DNA of 64,000 bases from CAYSRJ01 sp964521865 (lineage in GTDB: Bacteria > Spirochaetota > B62-G9 > DRHN01): NCBI GenBank assembly GCA_964521865.1, contig CAZFTJ010000005.1, positions 137,237 to 201,236 of the forward strand. Reading direction: 5' to 3'. The translations under genes were made by a program, and so were the position numbers. Numbering within the stretch: the first letter of the stretch is position 1; every line of letters begins with the position of its first letter. The notes below the pieces were generated by a model. That model did not search any database and was not told where the DNA came from. It saw only the letters and a list, made by a program, of their open reading frames with translations. Positions 52,488 to 60,725 of this stretch are shown here, piece by piece.

Positions 52488-53783
52488 TTATGTGCGGGTA
52501 AGGGTCCGGATGTCTTCAAAAAAACCCGGGTATGATATATCGATACAACCTGCATCATCGATGATAGTTTTTCCCTTTAACGACAGAGCAAAAATACTTG
52601 CCGCCAGTGCGATCCGGTGGTCTCCGAAGCTCCGGACAGTACCGGGCCTGCAGGCGCCGCCGCCGGAGATGACGAATCCGTCATCGCGTTCCTGCACGTT
52701 ACCGCCGAATGAACGAACAAGCTCCACGATTCCTTTTATACGATCGCTCTCCTTCACGCGAAGCTCCGAAGCGTCCCGTATTTCTGTTTTACCGCCGGCG
52801 TGGCAGGCGCACACGGCAAGGGCCGGTATCTCGTCGATGATCAGGGGAATATGCGGCCCGGAAACGGTGATGCCGTGAAGCTTTGAGGATCGGACCCTGA
52901 CCGTGCCGACCGGCTCCGGATATTCTCCCTCGATGTCGACATCGATCCTCCCTCCCATCATCTTCATGAGCTCGATGATGCGCGAACGTGTCCCGTTCAA
53001 AAGTACGTTTTGTATACGTACCTCCGAGCCGGGGAGTATAAGAGCCGCTGTCATTAAAAATACCGCCGATGAGATGTCTCCGGGTACGGTAAGATCGAGC
53101 GCAGAGAGGTCCTTCTTCCCGGTGATGTACATCTCCTTTCCCCGGGTGGTGTTTTTAATGCGTATGCCCGCATCCATGAAAAGAAGCATTCGCTCCGTAT
53201 GATCCCTCGTTTCAACCGGCTCGACGACGACACTCATTCCGTCTGTAAAAAGCCCTGCAAGCAGCAGTGCCGATTTAACCTGCGCGCTCGGCACAGGCAC
53301 GGTGTACTCGAAGGCATGCATCCTCCCGCCGGCGATTTCAACCGGAAGGCTGCCGTCGGTGCTCGTAATCGCCGCACCCGCGAGTGCGAGCGGGCGCATC
53401 ACACGGTCCATCGGCCTTCTGCTCAGGCTTTCATCCCCGCGCAGTACCGCCTTCACCTTTGCACCCGAAAGCACCCCCATTAAAAGGCGCGCAGTGGTGC
53501 CGGAGTTCCCGCAATCGATATCTCTTTTGCCGTTGCCGAGTTCTTCAAAACCGTCAATGCCGATTCCCCGGACAACGGTTTTTTTCGACTCGCGGCGTAT
53601 CTGAATACCGAGGCCGTGCATTGCCTCAACGGTCGACAGAACATCGCGTGCCGGAGAGAGCCCGTAAATGGTGCTTTTCCCCCGTGCAAGAGCGGCAAGA
53701 ATAACGGCGCGGTGGGATATGGATTTATCGCCCGGAACAGAAATAATTCCACGCACCCTCTTTTTCCCCTGGATCTCCCTCAT
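52488..53783 (-). CDS. aroA: EPSP synthase (3-phosphoshikimate 1-carboxyvinyltransferase)
   Basis: Sixth step of the shikimate pathway, 431 residues. VPGDKSISHRAVILAALA (substrate lysine), DCGNSGTTARLLMGVLSG (the loop governing glyphosate binding), RPMDRVMRPL, EIPALAVCACHAGGKTEIRDASELRVKESDRI and FGDHRIALAASIFAL are intact. It lies 10 bases after the chorismate mutase gene, so the two are co-translated steps of aromatic synthesis. aroE/K/B/Q are about 17 kb away. Confidence 0.97.
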   Translation of the reverse strand: MREIQGKKRVRGIISVPGDKSISHRAVILAALARGKSTIYGLSPARDVLSTVEAMHGLGIQIRRESKKTVVRGIGIDGFEELGNGKRDIDCGNSGTTARLLMGVLSGAKVKAVLRGDESLSRRPMDRVMRPLALAGAAITSTDGSLPVEIAGGRMHAFEYTVPVPSAQVKSALLLAGLFTDGMSVVVEPVETRDHTERMLLFMDAGIRIKNTTRGKEMYITGKKDLSALDLTVPGDISSAVFLMTAALILPGSEVRIQNVLLNGTRSRIIELMKMMGGRIDVDIEGEYPEPVGTVRVRSSKLHGITVSGPHIPLIIDEIPALAVCACHAGGKTEIRDASELRVKESDRIKGIVELVRSFGGNVQERDDGFVISGGGACRPGTVRSFGDHRIALAASIFALSLKGKTIIDDAGCIDISYPGFFEDIRTLTRT

Positions 53784-53793
53784 GCGACGACCT

Positions 53794-54069
53794 CTAGCCC
53801 GCTTCGCGTATTTCTACCGCGCGGGACGCATTGAATATGCCGGCATACACCTCCCGTATAAAATTCAGGGTCTCTTCATCCCGAATTCCACGGGTTGCTC
53901 TGCTGAGAACCTCGGCCTCCCTCTCCGGATCGGCAACGGAAATATCATTTTCACACTTATACAATCCGATCGCCGAAATACATTCGTACCTTTTCACGAG
54001 AAGCCCGGTAAGTCTTTTATCGATGCGGTCTATTCTCTTTCGAAGAAGTGAAAGCCCGGATTTTGACAT
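53794..54069 (-). CDS. Chorismate mutase, AroQ-class
   Basis: 91-residue helical chorismate mutase of the AroQ (PheA/TyrA N-domain) class. LRKRIDRIDKRLTGLLVKRYECISAIGLYK gives the first long helix with the substrate arginine and lysine, and DPEREAEVLSRA the second. The usual fused prephenate dehydratase or dehydrogenase is absent. ATG 54069 is preceded by AGAGGG at about 9 bases. Immediately upstream of aroA. Confidence 0.9.
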   Translation of the reverse strand: MSKSGLSLLRKRIDRIDKRLTGLLVKRYECISAIGLYKCENDISVADPEREAEVLSRATRGIRDEETLNFIREVYAGIFNASRAVEIREAG

Positions 54070-54362
54070 CGCTTCATACCCTCTGTCTGGATTTTTTCCT
54101 GTCTGGAATTCTTCACCTTCGGGTTCTTTCATCAAACAGATAGTTGACAGGTAATTTTTTCCGCACTACTTCCCTGCGATTCGTTACGTACCAAGATAAA
54201 CAGCTGTCGTGTGTATGTAAACACAACTTTTTTTGCACGAATCGGGTGAACGCGCGTTGGGGAGAGCGGGCGCTTTATGCAACCGCAACAGAGAATATTT
54301 GCAATAAACCGTACCCCCTGTTATCTTCTTTTATAGACAGCTTCGAAAGAGAGGACATTCGT
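54070..54362. other. Divergent regulatory gap between chorismate mutase and aldo/keto reductase
   Basis: 293 bases. A promoter for the reductase lies at 54299-54327. A second TTGACA occurs at 54145-54150, with TACTTC 17 bases on. A GC-rich, partly self-complementary stretch (about 54248-54275) is unexplained. Confidence 0.4.
54299..54327 (+). promoter_or_regulatory. Promoter for the aldo/keto reductase gene
   Basis: TTGCAA (54299-54304), a 17-base spacer and TATCTT (54322-54327), about 28 bases before the ATG. Confidence 0.5.
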
Positions 54363-55349
54363 ATGAAGTACAGAACACTGGGTAAAACGGGATTCAAGGT
54401 TTCCGAGGTTTCTCTCGGTACATGGCAGCTCGGCGGCCGCTGGGGGGAAACCTTCAATGATGAGGAGGCGCAGGCCACCCTGCACACTGCTGTGGATCAC
54501 GGTATAAACTTCTTCGATACCGCAGACAAATACAGCGACGGTCTGAGCGAGCGGGCTGCAGGAACCTTCGCCAGGACGTACAGAGAGAGAATTTACGTCG
54601 CCACGAAGTGCGGCAGGCGTCTGGACCCCCATACGGCCGAAGGGTACAACGACAGGAACATACGAGGATTCGTCGAGGACAGCCTGAAAAATATGGGCCG
54701 GGAGACCCTTGATCTCATTCAGCTGCACTGCCCCCCGACCGAGGTATACTACACACCCGAAGTATTCGAAACCCTCGAGGCTCTCAAAGAAGAGGGAAAA
54801 ATACTGAACTATGGGGTGAGTGTAGAAAAGGTGGAACAGGCGCTCAAGGCAATCGAGTACCCGGGCCTCGCCAGTGTGCAGATAATCTTCAATATGTTCC
54901 GGCAGCGGCCGGCCCGGCTCTTTTTCCGGGAGGCGAAGAAGAAAGATGTCGGCATAATCGTCCGCGTTCCGCTCGCAAGCGGGCTTCTGACCGGTAAGTT
55001 CACCGGGGAAACATCCTTTTCCGAGGGCGATCACCGTTTTTTCAACGTTGAGGGCGCGTTCTTCGACAGAGGAGAAACCTTTGCCGGGGTGAGCTTCGAA
55101 AAGGGTCTTCGTGCGGTTGAAGAGCTGAAAAAGCTCTTCAGGGGTCCTCAACCGCTCGCGCTGTACGCGCTCCGCTGGATTCTCATGTTTCCGGAGGTAA
55201 GCTGCGTCATTCCGGGAGCAAGCAGACGGGACCAGGCCGAAACGAACACACGTGCATCCGACATGCCGCCGCTGAGCGATGCGCAGATGAAGAGTATACG
55301 TGAGATATACGAAACATTTATCAAACCTGATGTACATCACCGCTGGTGA
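54363..55349 (+). CDS. Aldo/keto reductase
   Basis: NADPH-dependent carbonyl reductase, 328 residues, (beta/alpha)8 barrel. The tetrad is visible: Asp and Tyr in FFDTADKYSDG, Lys in VATKCGRR, His in IQLHCPP. LRWILMFPEVSCVIPGASRRDQ is the C-terminal cofactor site. Of the YajO/Tas-like general stress type; substrate unknown. ATG 54363 has GAGAGGA upstream. It heads a plus-strand run with acpS and the HD gene. Confidence 0.92.
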   Translation: MKYRTLGKTGFKVSEVSLGTWQLGGRWGETFNDEEAQATLHTAVDHGINFFDTADKYSDGLSERAAGTFARTYRERIYVATKCGRRLDPHTAEGYNDRNIRGFVEDSLKNMGRETLDLIQLHCPPTEVYYTPEVFETLEALKEEGKILNYGVSVEKVEQALKAIEYPGLASVQIIFNMFRQRPARLFFREAKKKDVGIIVRVPLASGLLTGKFTGETSFSEGDHRFFNVEGAFFDRGETFAGVSFEKGLRAVEELKKLFRGPQPLALYALRWILMFPEVSCVIPGASRRDQAETNTRASDMPPLSDAQMKSIREIYETFIKPDVHHRW

Positions 55350-55384
55350 TGCGTCACTGCCGGCGGCTGTTCAGGGGATGGCGT

Positions 55385-55777
55385 ATGATTGTCGGGCACG
55401 GCGTTGATATTATGAGCACGAACCGAATCGAAAAGGCGATACAGCGTTTCGGCGATCGATTTGTCTCCCGCATCTACACGGATTACGAACGCTCGGGCAT
55501 ACAAAAGCACTGGAAATACGCTCCCCAGCTCTACACGGCGTACTGGGCGGCAAAGGAAGCGACGATGAAGGCGCTCGGCACCGGCAACAGGCGGGGGGTC
55601 CGCTTTATCGATATTGAGGTACGGCATGAACCTTCGGGAAAGCCGTACGTACGGCTCTACGGCGTCTCGAAAAGCCGCGCCCGGGCATTGCACGTCGATG
55701 CCATCAGCGTATCCATGTCCCATCTCGACGATATCGCGACCGCTTCGGTCATATTCGAATCGAATGGAAAGGAATGA
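55385..55777 (+). CDS. acpS: Holo-[acyl-carrier-protein] synthase
   Basis: Transfers phosphopantetheine from CoA to ACP, 130 residues, trimeric AcpS type. GHGVDIMSTNRIEKAI holds the Mg-binding Asp, YWAAKEATMKALGTG the Glu/Lys pair, and SVSMSHLDDIATASVI the C-terminal His. ATG 55385 has GGGGATGG upstream. It lies 35 bases after the aldo/keto reductase stop and 7 before the HD gene. Confidence 0.95.
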   Translation: MIVGHGVDIMSTNRIEKAIQRFGDRFVSRIYTDYERSGIQKHWKYAPQLYTAYWAAKEATMKALGTGNRRGVRFIDIEVRHEPSGKPYVRLYGVSKSRARALHVDAISVSMSHLDDIATASVIFESNGKE

Positions 55778-55784
55778 AACGGCA

Positions 55785-56336
55785 ATGAATCGTGAAGAAG
55801 CGTTCAAGTTACTGAAGGAGTACACCAAAAAGGAAGGTCTCATCAAACATGCACTGGCCGTCGAAGGGGCGATGCGCGATTATGCGGTGAAGTTCGATGA
55901 GGATGAAGAGTCGTGGGGCATAGTCGGCCTGCTGCATGACTTCGACTACGAAAAATACCCCACGCGGGAAGACCACCCCTTCAGGGGAGCCGAGATACTC
56001 CGGGAAAAGGGAGCTCCGGCAAAATGGATAGAGGCGATACTCGGGCATGCGGACTACAGCGGTGTGAAAAGGGAAAGTGTGATGGCCAGAGCACTCTTTG
56101 CCGTGGACGAGCTGACCGGTTTCATCGTCGCCGTTTCCCTGGTGCGGCCCTCCAGGAAGATCGCGGACGTCGCCGTGAAATCGGTGAAAAAAAAGATGAA
56201 GGACAGGGCATTCGCAAGCGGCGTGAACCGCGACGACATACGAAAGGGGGCCCAGGAGCTCGGTATTCCGCTTGACGAGCATATCGGGTTCGTGCTCGAG
56301 TCCATGAAGAAACGGGCCGATCTGCTCGGACTCTGA
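55785..56336 (+). CDS. HD-domain (HDIG-like) hydrolase
   Basis: 183-residue single-domain HD metal phosphohydrolase. His in KHALAVEGAM, then LLHDFDYEKYP (the HD pair) and ILGHADYSG plus VDELTGFI supply the remaining ligands. Members of this small group act on nucleotides or phosphate esters; no substrate is known to me. AAGGA precedes the ATG by about 12 bases, with the start 7 bases after acpS. Confidence 0.88.
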   Translation: MNREEAFKLLKEYTKKEGLIKHALAVEGAMRDYAVKFDEDEESWGIVGLLHDFDYEKYPTREDHPFRGAEILREKGAPAKWIEAILGHADYSGVKRESVMARALFAVDELTGFIVAVSLVRPSRKIADVAVKSVKKKMKDRAFASGVNRDDIRKGAQELGIPLDEHIGFVLESMKKRADLLGL

Positions 56337-56360
56337 GCAAAACCGGCAGGACAACTGCTC

Positions 56361-57638
56361 TCATGTGCACCATTGAGCGACAAGCAGAGCCGTTATTCCA
56401 GTTAGCGTGTATATATCATCAATGAGCACCCACTCGTCGGGTGCATGCAGATTGTCTCCCCGGGGCCCGAGTATGACGGACGGCATAGCGCCGACATCCC
56501 CGTACAAGGCGAGGTCGCATGAGAACGGCGCACCGCCGACCGTCGGTCGAACGCCCGTGTAGTCGGAAAAGGCTGTACCGACCGCCTGTACCGCGGGATC
56601 GTCGCCGTCGGTCTCCCATGGACGCACATAGTGATAGGTGGGCGTTATTTCAAGATCGAACTGTTTTATCCTTTCATCGGATGCTGCGTGCCGGTCCCAG
56701 AAGCGCCTGAAATACCGGTAGAACTCCTCCTCGCTCATTCCCGGAAAGCACCATACGATCCATGACAGGCCGGCAACGAGCGGTATTCCCATCTGGGTGA
56801 ACTCACCGGGGATTTCCGAACCGAGGTTCCACAACACCACGTTGAGCTCTTTTCCCGGTCCGGTAAAGAGGGGATGGCTGTTTTGAGAGCGCCACTCTTC
56901 CTGCAGCTCTGAAAAAAGCTCTATCACCCGGGAAAGACCCAACACGGGATTCGGTATCTCGGAGCCCATGTAGGGCATTCCCGCCCTGCCCTTAAGCCTG
57001 ATATCGCCGAGAAACGCCCCGAGGCATGCCGGGCAAAGCTCCATGCGTGTGGGCTCACCCAGAACCGCGAGGTCCGCATTATACCCCCTGAGGCGGGACG
57101 CAAGGGTGCCGTTTCCCCCTGCAAACTCCTCGTCCACGACGCTCTCGAAGACGACGTCGCCTGCCGGCCTGAACCCGATATCCATGAGGAGCTTCAAGGC
57201 CCACAAAAACGCCGAAAGCCCCCCCTTCATGTCCGCAGATCCCCGGCCGTAGAGTCTTCCATCCCCAACCACGGGGGCGAATGGGCGGCATATTTTCCAG
57301 TTGTCGGGCTCAAACGGCGCAACATCGACATGCCCGCTCAACAGTATCGATCGACCTCTTCCGCTCCCCTTCCATCGAGCCGCCACGTTTTTCCGCTGTG
57401 CCGGATACTCCCTGCCGGGAAGAAACGACGGATGTTTTTGAATACCCTGAACCTCGAGGGGGTTGAAGACATCGACGTCGAGGCCCATTTTTCTGCAGAA
57501 ATCGGCAATAAACGTCTGGGCAGGCCCTTCGTTGCCTCCGGGAGGCCTGTTCTCCGACTGAAACGAGACGAGCTCTTTTGTCCATTCGAGAATATCCGAT
57601 CGCCTCCGCTCGACCGCCTGCCGGATCTCATCCCTCAT
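56361..57638 (-). CDS. M20-family metallopeptidase (ArgE/DapE/ACY1-like)
   Basis: 425-residue di-zinc amidohydrolase. All metal ligands are present: His in SGHVDVAPF, Asp in GRGSADMKGG, the catalytic Glu and ligand in VVDEEFAGG, Glu/Asp near LGEPTRM and His in DNLHAPDEWV. It resembles the ArgE/acetylornithine-deacetylase branch but the substrate is open. The ATG overlaps the M24-like gene's stop (ATGA), with GAGGTAAT upstream, so the two are coupled. Confidence 0.9.
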   Translation of the reverse strand: MRDEIRQAVERRRSDILEWTKELVSFQSENRPPGGNEGPAQTFIADFCRKMGLDVDVFNPLEVQGIQKHPSFLPGREYPAQRKNVAARWKGSGRGRSILLSGHVDVAPFEPDNWKICRPFAPVVGDGRLYGRGSADMKGGLSAFLWALKLLMDIGFRPAGDVVFESVVDEEFAGGNGTLASRLRGYNADLAVLGEPTRMELCPACLGAFLGDIRLKGRAGMPYMGSEIPNPVLGLSRVIELFSELQEEWRSQNSHPLFTGPGKELNVVLWNLGSEIPGEFTQMGIPLVAGLSWIVWCFPGMSEEEFYRYFRRFWDRHAASDERIKQFDLEITPTYHYVRPWETDGDDPAVQAVGTAFSDYTGVRPTVGGAPFSCDLALYGDVGAMPSVILGPRGDNLHAPDEWVLIDDIYTLTGITALLVAQWCT

Positions 57639-58801
57639 AACTCTATTACCTCGCGCCTGTAGCCGGTGAGCTCCCGTATACCGTCCCCGGTAACGAGTAT
57701 GCCGTCCTCGAAGCGCAGCCCGTATTCCCCGTCTGAAAGCCAGATATCGATGTTGAAAAGCATATTCGGTTGCACGCTGAAATCGGCGTTCCGGGCAAGC
57801 CACAGCCCCTCAACCTCGGAGTGGCCGGTCCCGTGAGCAGGGCCGTAGAGCGTAAAGTTTTCATACCCGTAGCGGGCGAGGATGTCATGATACCCCATGA
57901 ACACCTCGTTCGCCCGAACGCCCGGTTTCACGGCCTCGAGTGTGTAGTGCATGGCTTCGAGCGCTGCATCCATGAGCTTTCTCGCGCCGATCGGCACCCT
58001 GCCGATGGCGAACGGACGGCACATGTTGCCGCAGTAGCCCATATACTTGGCGCCGAATGTGAACTGCACGAGCTCGTCGCGCCCGACGGCCCTGTCTGTC
58101 GATCTGCACAGGCTCTGCGTGATGTTCGGTCCCGAGCACACCCACGCAGGATAGGGCATGCCTTCAGCGCCCAGCTGCAGCATCGTGGATCTGGCAACTG
58201 CTTCGAGCTCCCACTCCCGTGTGCCGGGTTTGACAGCCTGGAAAGCGGCCTTCATGGCCTCCTCGGTAATTCTATACACTTCAATGATATAGGGTATCTC
58301 GACATCCGATTTTACCGACTTCACCCTGAGCAGCAGGTCATCGGCCGGCACGAATTCGGCGCCGGGTGCAGCCTTTTTGAGATCCTCAAACAGCACATGG
58401 GGAAAGATACCCCAATCGCCCACTCCGACTCTCTTCGGTGAGGATCCCACGACGGCGTCTATAATCCGGGTAAAGCTCTCTCCCTCGACATCGGGCACCC
58501 AGTCGGGTGCGGACGTCTCGACGAGAAGCGGGTTTATTCTGATTTCAGGAACGGATGAAAAAACCTTTGCAAATTCGAAAGATTCCGGTCCCCCGGTAAC
58601 GAGTACCGCATCTCCTCGCGCCGGTACCACAACGCTCGCAAAATCGAAAAACGGCCAGAATCCGGTCAAGTACCGCGATGTGGAAGATTCGCACTCACTG
58701 CTGTATCCCACATACACGTCGATTCCCTCTGATACGAGCTGTTCCTTGAGCCGCCTGATGCGGCGTTCATACTCTGTTGATGGCAGCGGGTTCATTCTCA
58801 C
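57635..58801 (-). CDS. M24-like protein with missing metal ligands (creatinase/prolidase fold)
   Basis: 388 residues with the two-domain pita-bread architecture of aminopeptidase P, prolidase and creatinase. The five metal ligands of M24 peptidases are not all there. The first pair should be D-x10-D, but the segment reads FTFGAKYMGYCGNMCRPF. The histidine survives (HGTGHS), the next glutamate is replaced around FNIDIWLSD, and the last is kept (RFEDGI). It is therefore more likely a creatinase-type, metal-independent hydrolase than a peptidase. GTG start with AGGAG 6 bases upstream. It is coupled to the M20 gene. Confidence 0.82.
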   Translation of the reverse strand: MRMNPLPSTEYERRIRRLKEQLVSEGIDVYVGYSSECESSTSRYLTGFWPFFDFASVVVPARGDAVLVTGGPESFEFAKVFSSVPEIRINPLLVETSAPDWVPDVEGESFTRIIDAVVGSSPKRVGVGDWGIFPHVLFEDLKKAAPGAEFVPADDLLLRVKSVKSDVEIPYIIEVYRITEEAMKAAFQAVKPGTREWELEAVARSTMLQLGAEGMPYPAWVCSGPNITQSLCRSTDRAVGRDELVQFTFGAKYMGYCGNMCRPFAIGRVPIGARKLMDAALEAMHYTLEAVKPGVRANEVFMGYHDILARYGYENFTLYGPAHGTGHSEVEGLWLARNADFSVQPNMLFNIDIWLSDGEYGLRFEDGILVTGDGIRELTGYRREVIEL

Positions 58802-58854
58802 TTTTTTCTCCTTTCGTCGATCACCAGCCGTACGCGACGTACCGCCGACCGGAT

Positions 58855-58975
58855 GTAAACGGTAAGATTACCGTCCGGATCGTGCCGCCGTCAAGCGGCA
58901 TGATTTGTGCGACATGTAATAGAAGGTTATGTTCGCTCAACTGGATTAATAAGGTACGTGCACTGGCGGCATCAT
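58855..58975. repeat. Composite dispersed repeat
   Basis: ACGGTAA-GA-TTACCGT (58859-58874) is a perfect hairpin, then TGCCGC (58883-58888) pairs with GCGGCA (58895-58900). GGTTATGTTCGCTCAACT (58925-58942) and CACTGGCGGCATCAT (58961-58975) repeat the blocks at 44703-44750 in the same order and orientation. Confidence 0.7.
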
Positions 58976-59062
58976 TCTTCATCAATTGTAGAATAAATCG
59001 AAATGAAAGTCAATCTCGTCACGGCGCTTCCAGATCATACCCGAAGCTCCTTCTGTTTTTCA

Positions 59063-59092
59063 TTGATTTCACAGGAGACAAAGGCGTATACT
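59063..59092 (+). promoter_or_regulatory. Candidate promoter for the glycerate kinase gene
   Basis: TTGATT (59063-59068) and TATACT (59087-59092) are 18 bases apart, with a leader of about 130 bases. Confidence 0.4.
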
Positions 59093-59227
59093 TTTTACCC
59101 GTGGGTTCAGCCGCATGCCGCGTTGCTCGAGACCGGTGCCGCCGCACGCATCCGGACAACGGAAATTTCCCCTGCAGCTGTTCCGATAAGCTGTTTCACG
59201 AGCGTCAATGAAGGGAGTAAACGGCAC

Positions 59228-60607
59228 ATGAAAAAACCCGACAGGCTCAGCGACCTGAAATCCATATTTTGTGCAGGCGTCAAACAGGTCGACCCGGCCG
59301 CACTCATAAAAAACCGCGTGGCTGTCCGGGACAACCTGCTCTGTATCCGTTCCGAAGAGTCCGACCTCGAATTCGACATCGGCAGATACGACAAAATAAT
59401 CGTTACCGGTGCGGGCAAGGCAACTGCAAAAATGGCGGAGGCGGTCGAACGGATCTTCGAAGGGCGCACGATCGGCGGCGCGATCGCCGTCAAGTACGGA
59501 CACACCCGGCCTCTGGAATCCATCCGGACAATCGAAGCCGGGCATCCCGTACCGGACGAAAACAGCGTACTGGCTGCCCGGAAGATCAAAGAGATAGCTC
59601 GAGATGCGGATGAGAATACCATCGTCATCAGCCTTATCTCAGGCGGAGGGTCCTCCCTGCTTGCAAGCCCGGTTGAGCTGCCGTCTGAATCGGGGGATAT
59701 CCGGCTGACCCTCGATGACCTGCAGAAAACCACCGGCCTTCTGCTCGCATCGGGCGCCACCATCGACGAAATGAACTGCGTCAGAAAGCATCTCTCCTCG
59801 ATTAAAGGCGGCAGGCTTTCGGCCCTCATGTATCCCGCCACACAGGTCAACCTCATCCTCTCCGACGTCGTCGGCGACCGGCTCGACGTCATTGCGTCCG
59901 GTCTCACCGCCGGTGACGAAACAACCTATGCGGATGCTCTTCAGGTGCTCGCGCGGTACGAGATCGAGAAGGAGGTGCCCGAACGCGTGCTGAAGGTCCT
60001 CTCCGCAGGGAAAGCGGGGCTGGTTGCCGAAACGCCGAAGGCGGGCGACCCCGTATTCGGGAAGGTGCACAACGTCATCATAGGCAGCAACTATACGGCG
60101 CTCATGGCTGCCGCCGAAAGAGCGAAAGGGCTGGGGTACAATACGGTTGTGCTCTCCTCCAGGATAATCGGCGAGGCGAAAGAAGCGGCGAAGTTTTATG
60201 CAGGGATTGCAAAGGATGCATGCCGCAGGCAGACGCTTGCCCGAAAGCCCGCCTGCATCATGGGCGGTGGCGAAACGACCGTTACCCTCACCGGAAAGGG
60301 CAAAGGAGGCAGAAGCCAGGAGCTTGCGCTTTCGTTTCTCGTCCAATTCTTGGACGATGACGATGACACAAAACGGGGCGTCTTTTTTCTTGCAGCATCG
60401 ACCGACGGAAACGACGGCCCCACCGATGCCGCAGGCGCATACGTTCTTGCACAAAGGGCAAACAGGCGCACGGATCCCTATACCGAGGCCGAAAGGTATC
60501 TGAAAAACAACGACTCCTACACATTTTTCGAGCGGGCGGGACTGCTTTTTAAAACAGGCCCCACGAACACCAACGTGTGCGACCTTCAGATTCTCATCGT
60601 GACATGA
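59228..60607 (+). CDS. Glycerate 2-kinase family protein (DUF4147/MOFRL)
   Basis: 459 residues covering the complete type II glycerate kinase / GckA fold. VTGAGKATAKMAEAVE and ISGGGSSLLASP form the N-terminal domain, LSDVVGDRLDVIASG its end, and GGGETTVTLTGKGKGGRSQELALSF plus STDGNDGPTDAAGAYV the MOFRL domain. It phosphorylates D-glycerate (usually at C2) in serine-cycle or sugar-acid breakdown. GGGAG lies 10 bases before ATG 59228. It converges on the BlaR1-like gene. Confidence 0.93.
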   Translation: MKKPDRLSDLKSIFCAGVKQVDPAALIKNRVAVRDNLLCIRSEESDLEFDIGRYDKIIVTGAGKATAKMAEAVERIFEGRTIGGAIAVKYGHTRPLESIRTIEAGHPVPDENSVLAARKIKEIARDADENTIVISLISGGGSSLLASPVELPSESGDIRLTLDDLQKTTGLLLASGATIDEMNCVRKHLSSIKGGRLSALMYPATQVNLILSDVVGDRLDVIASGLTAGDETTYADALQVLARYEIEKEVPERVLKVLSAGKAGLVAETPKAGDPVFGKVHNVIIGSNYTALMAAAERAKGLGYNTVVLSSRIIGEAKEAAKFYAGIAKDACRRQTLARKPACIMGGGETTVTLTGKGKGGRSQELALSFLVQFLDDDDDTKRGVFFLAASTDGNDGPTDAAGAYVLAQRANRRTDPYTEAERYLKNNDSYTFFERAGLLFKTGPTNTNVCDLQILIVT

Positions 60608-60725
60608 AACCCGGAGGATGACCGTCGTATCGCGGCCTCCCGATCGGCGGGGGATGAGGAATTCGTGCGCATCGAGCCTGGAATTGAAACGGGAAAAAAC
60701 AAAGGTGTGCGTACGGCTCAACAGC

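Larger units (their letters stand above)
58802..59227. other. 426-bp gap with composite repeats before the glycerate kinase gene
   Basis: The left part holds the repeat element listed at 58855-58975. The right part has a candidate promoter at 59063-59092. The reading frame of the kinase is open from 59003, but the segment lacks family similarity. Confidence 0.45.

Noticed and set aside
54321..55340. A 339-codon open frame antisense to the aldo/keto reductase
   Set aside because: Shadow of a gene with clear catalytic residues; no start signals.
6804..58975. The regularly worded intergenic palindromes as a CRISPR array
   Set aside because: Copies are single, far apart and imperfect, with no spacer periodicity and no cas genes.
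59003..59227. N-terminal extension of the glycerate kinase protein
   Set aside because: No family similarity, and it contains the likely promoter; the ATG at 59228 gives the normal fold start.
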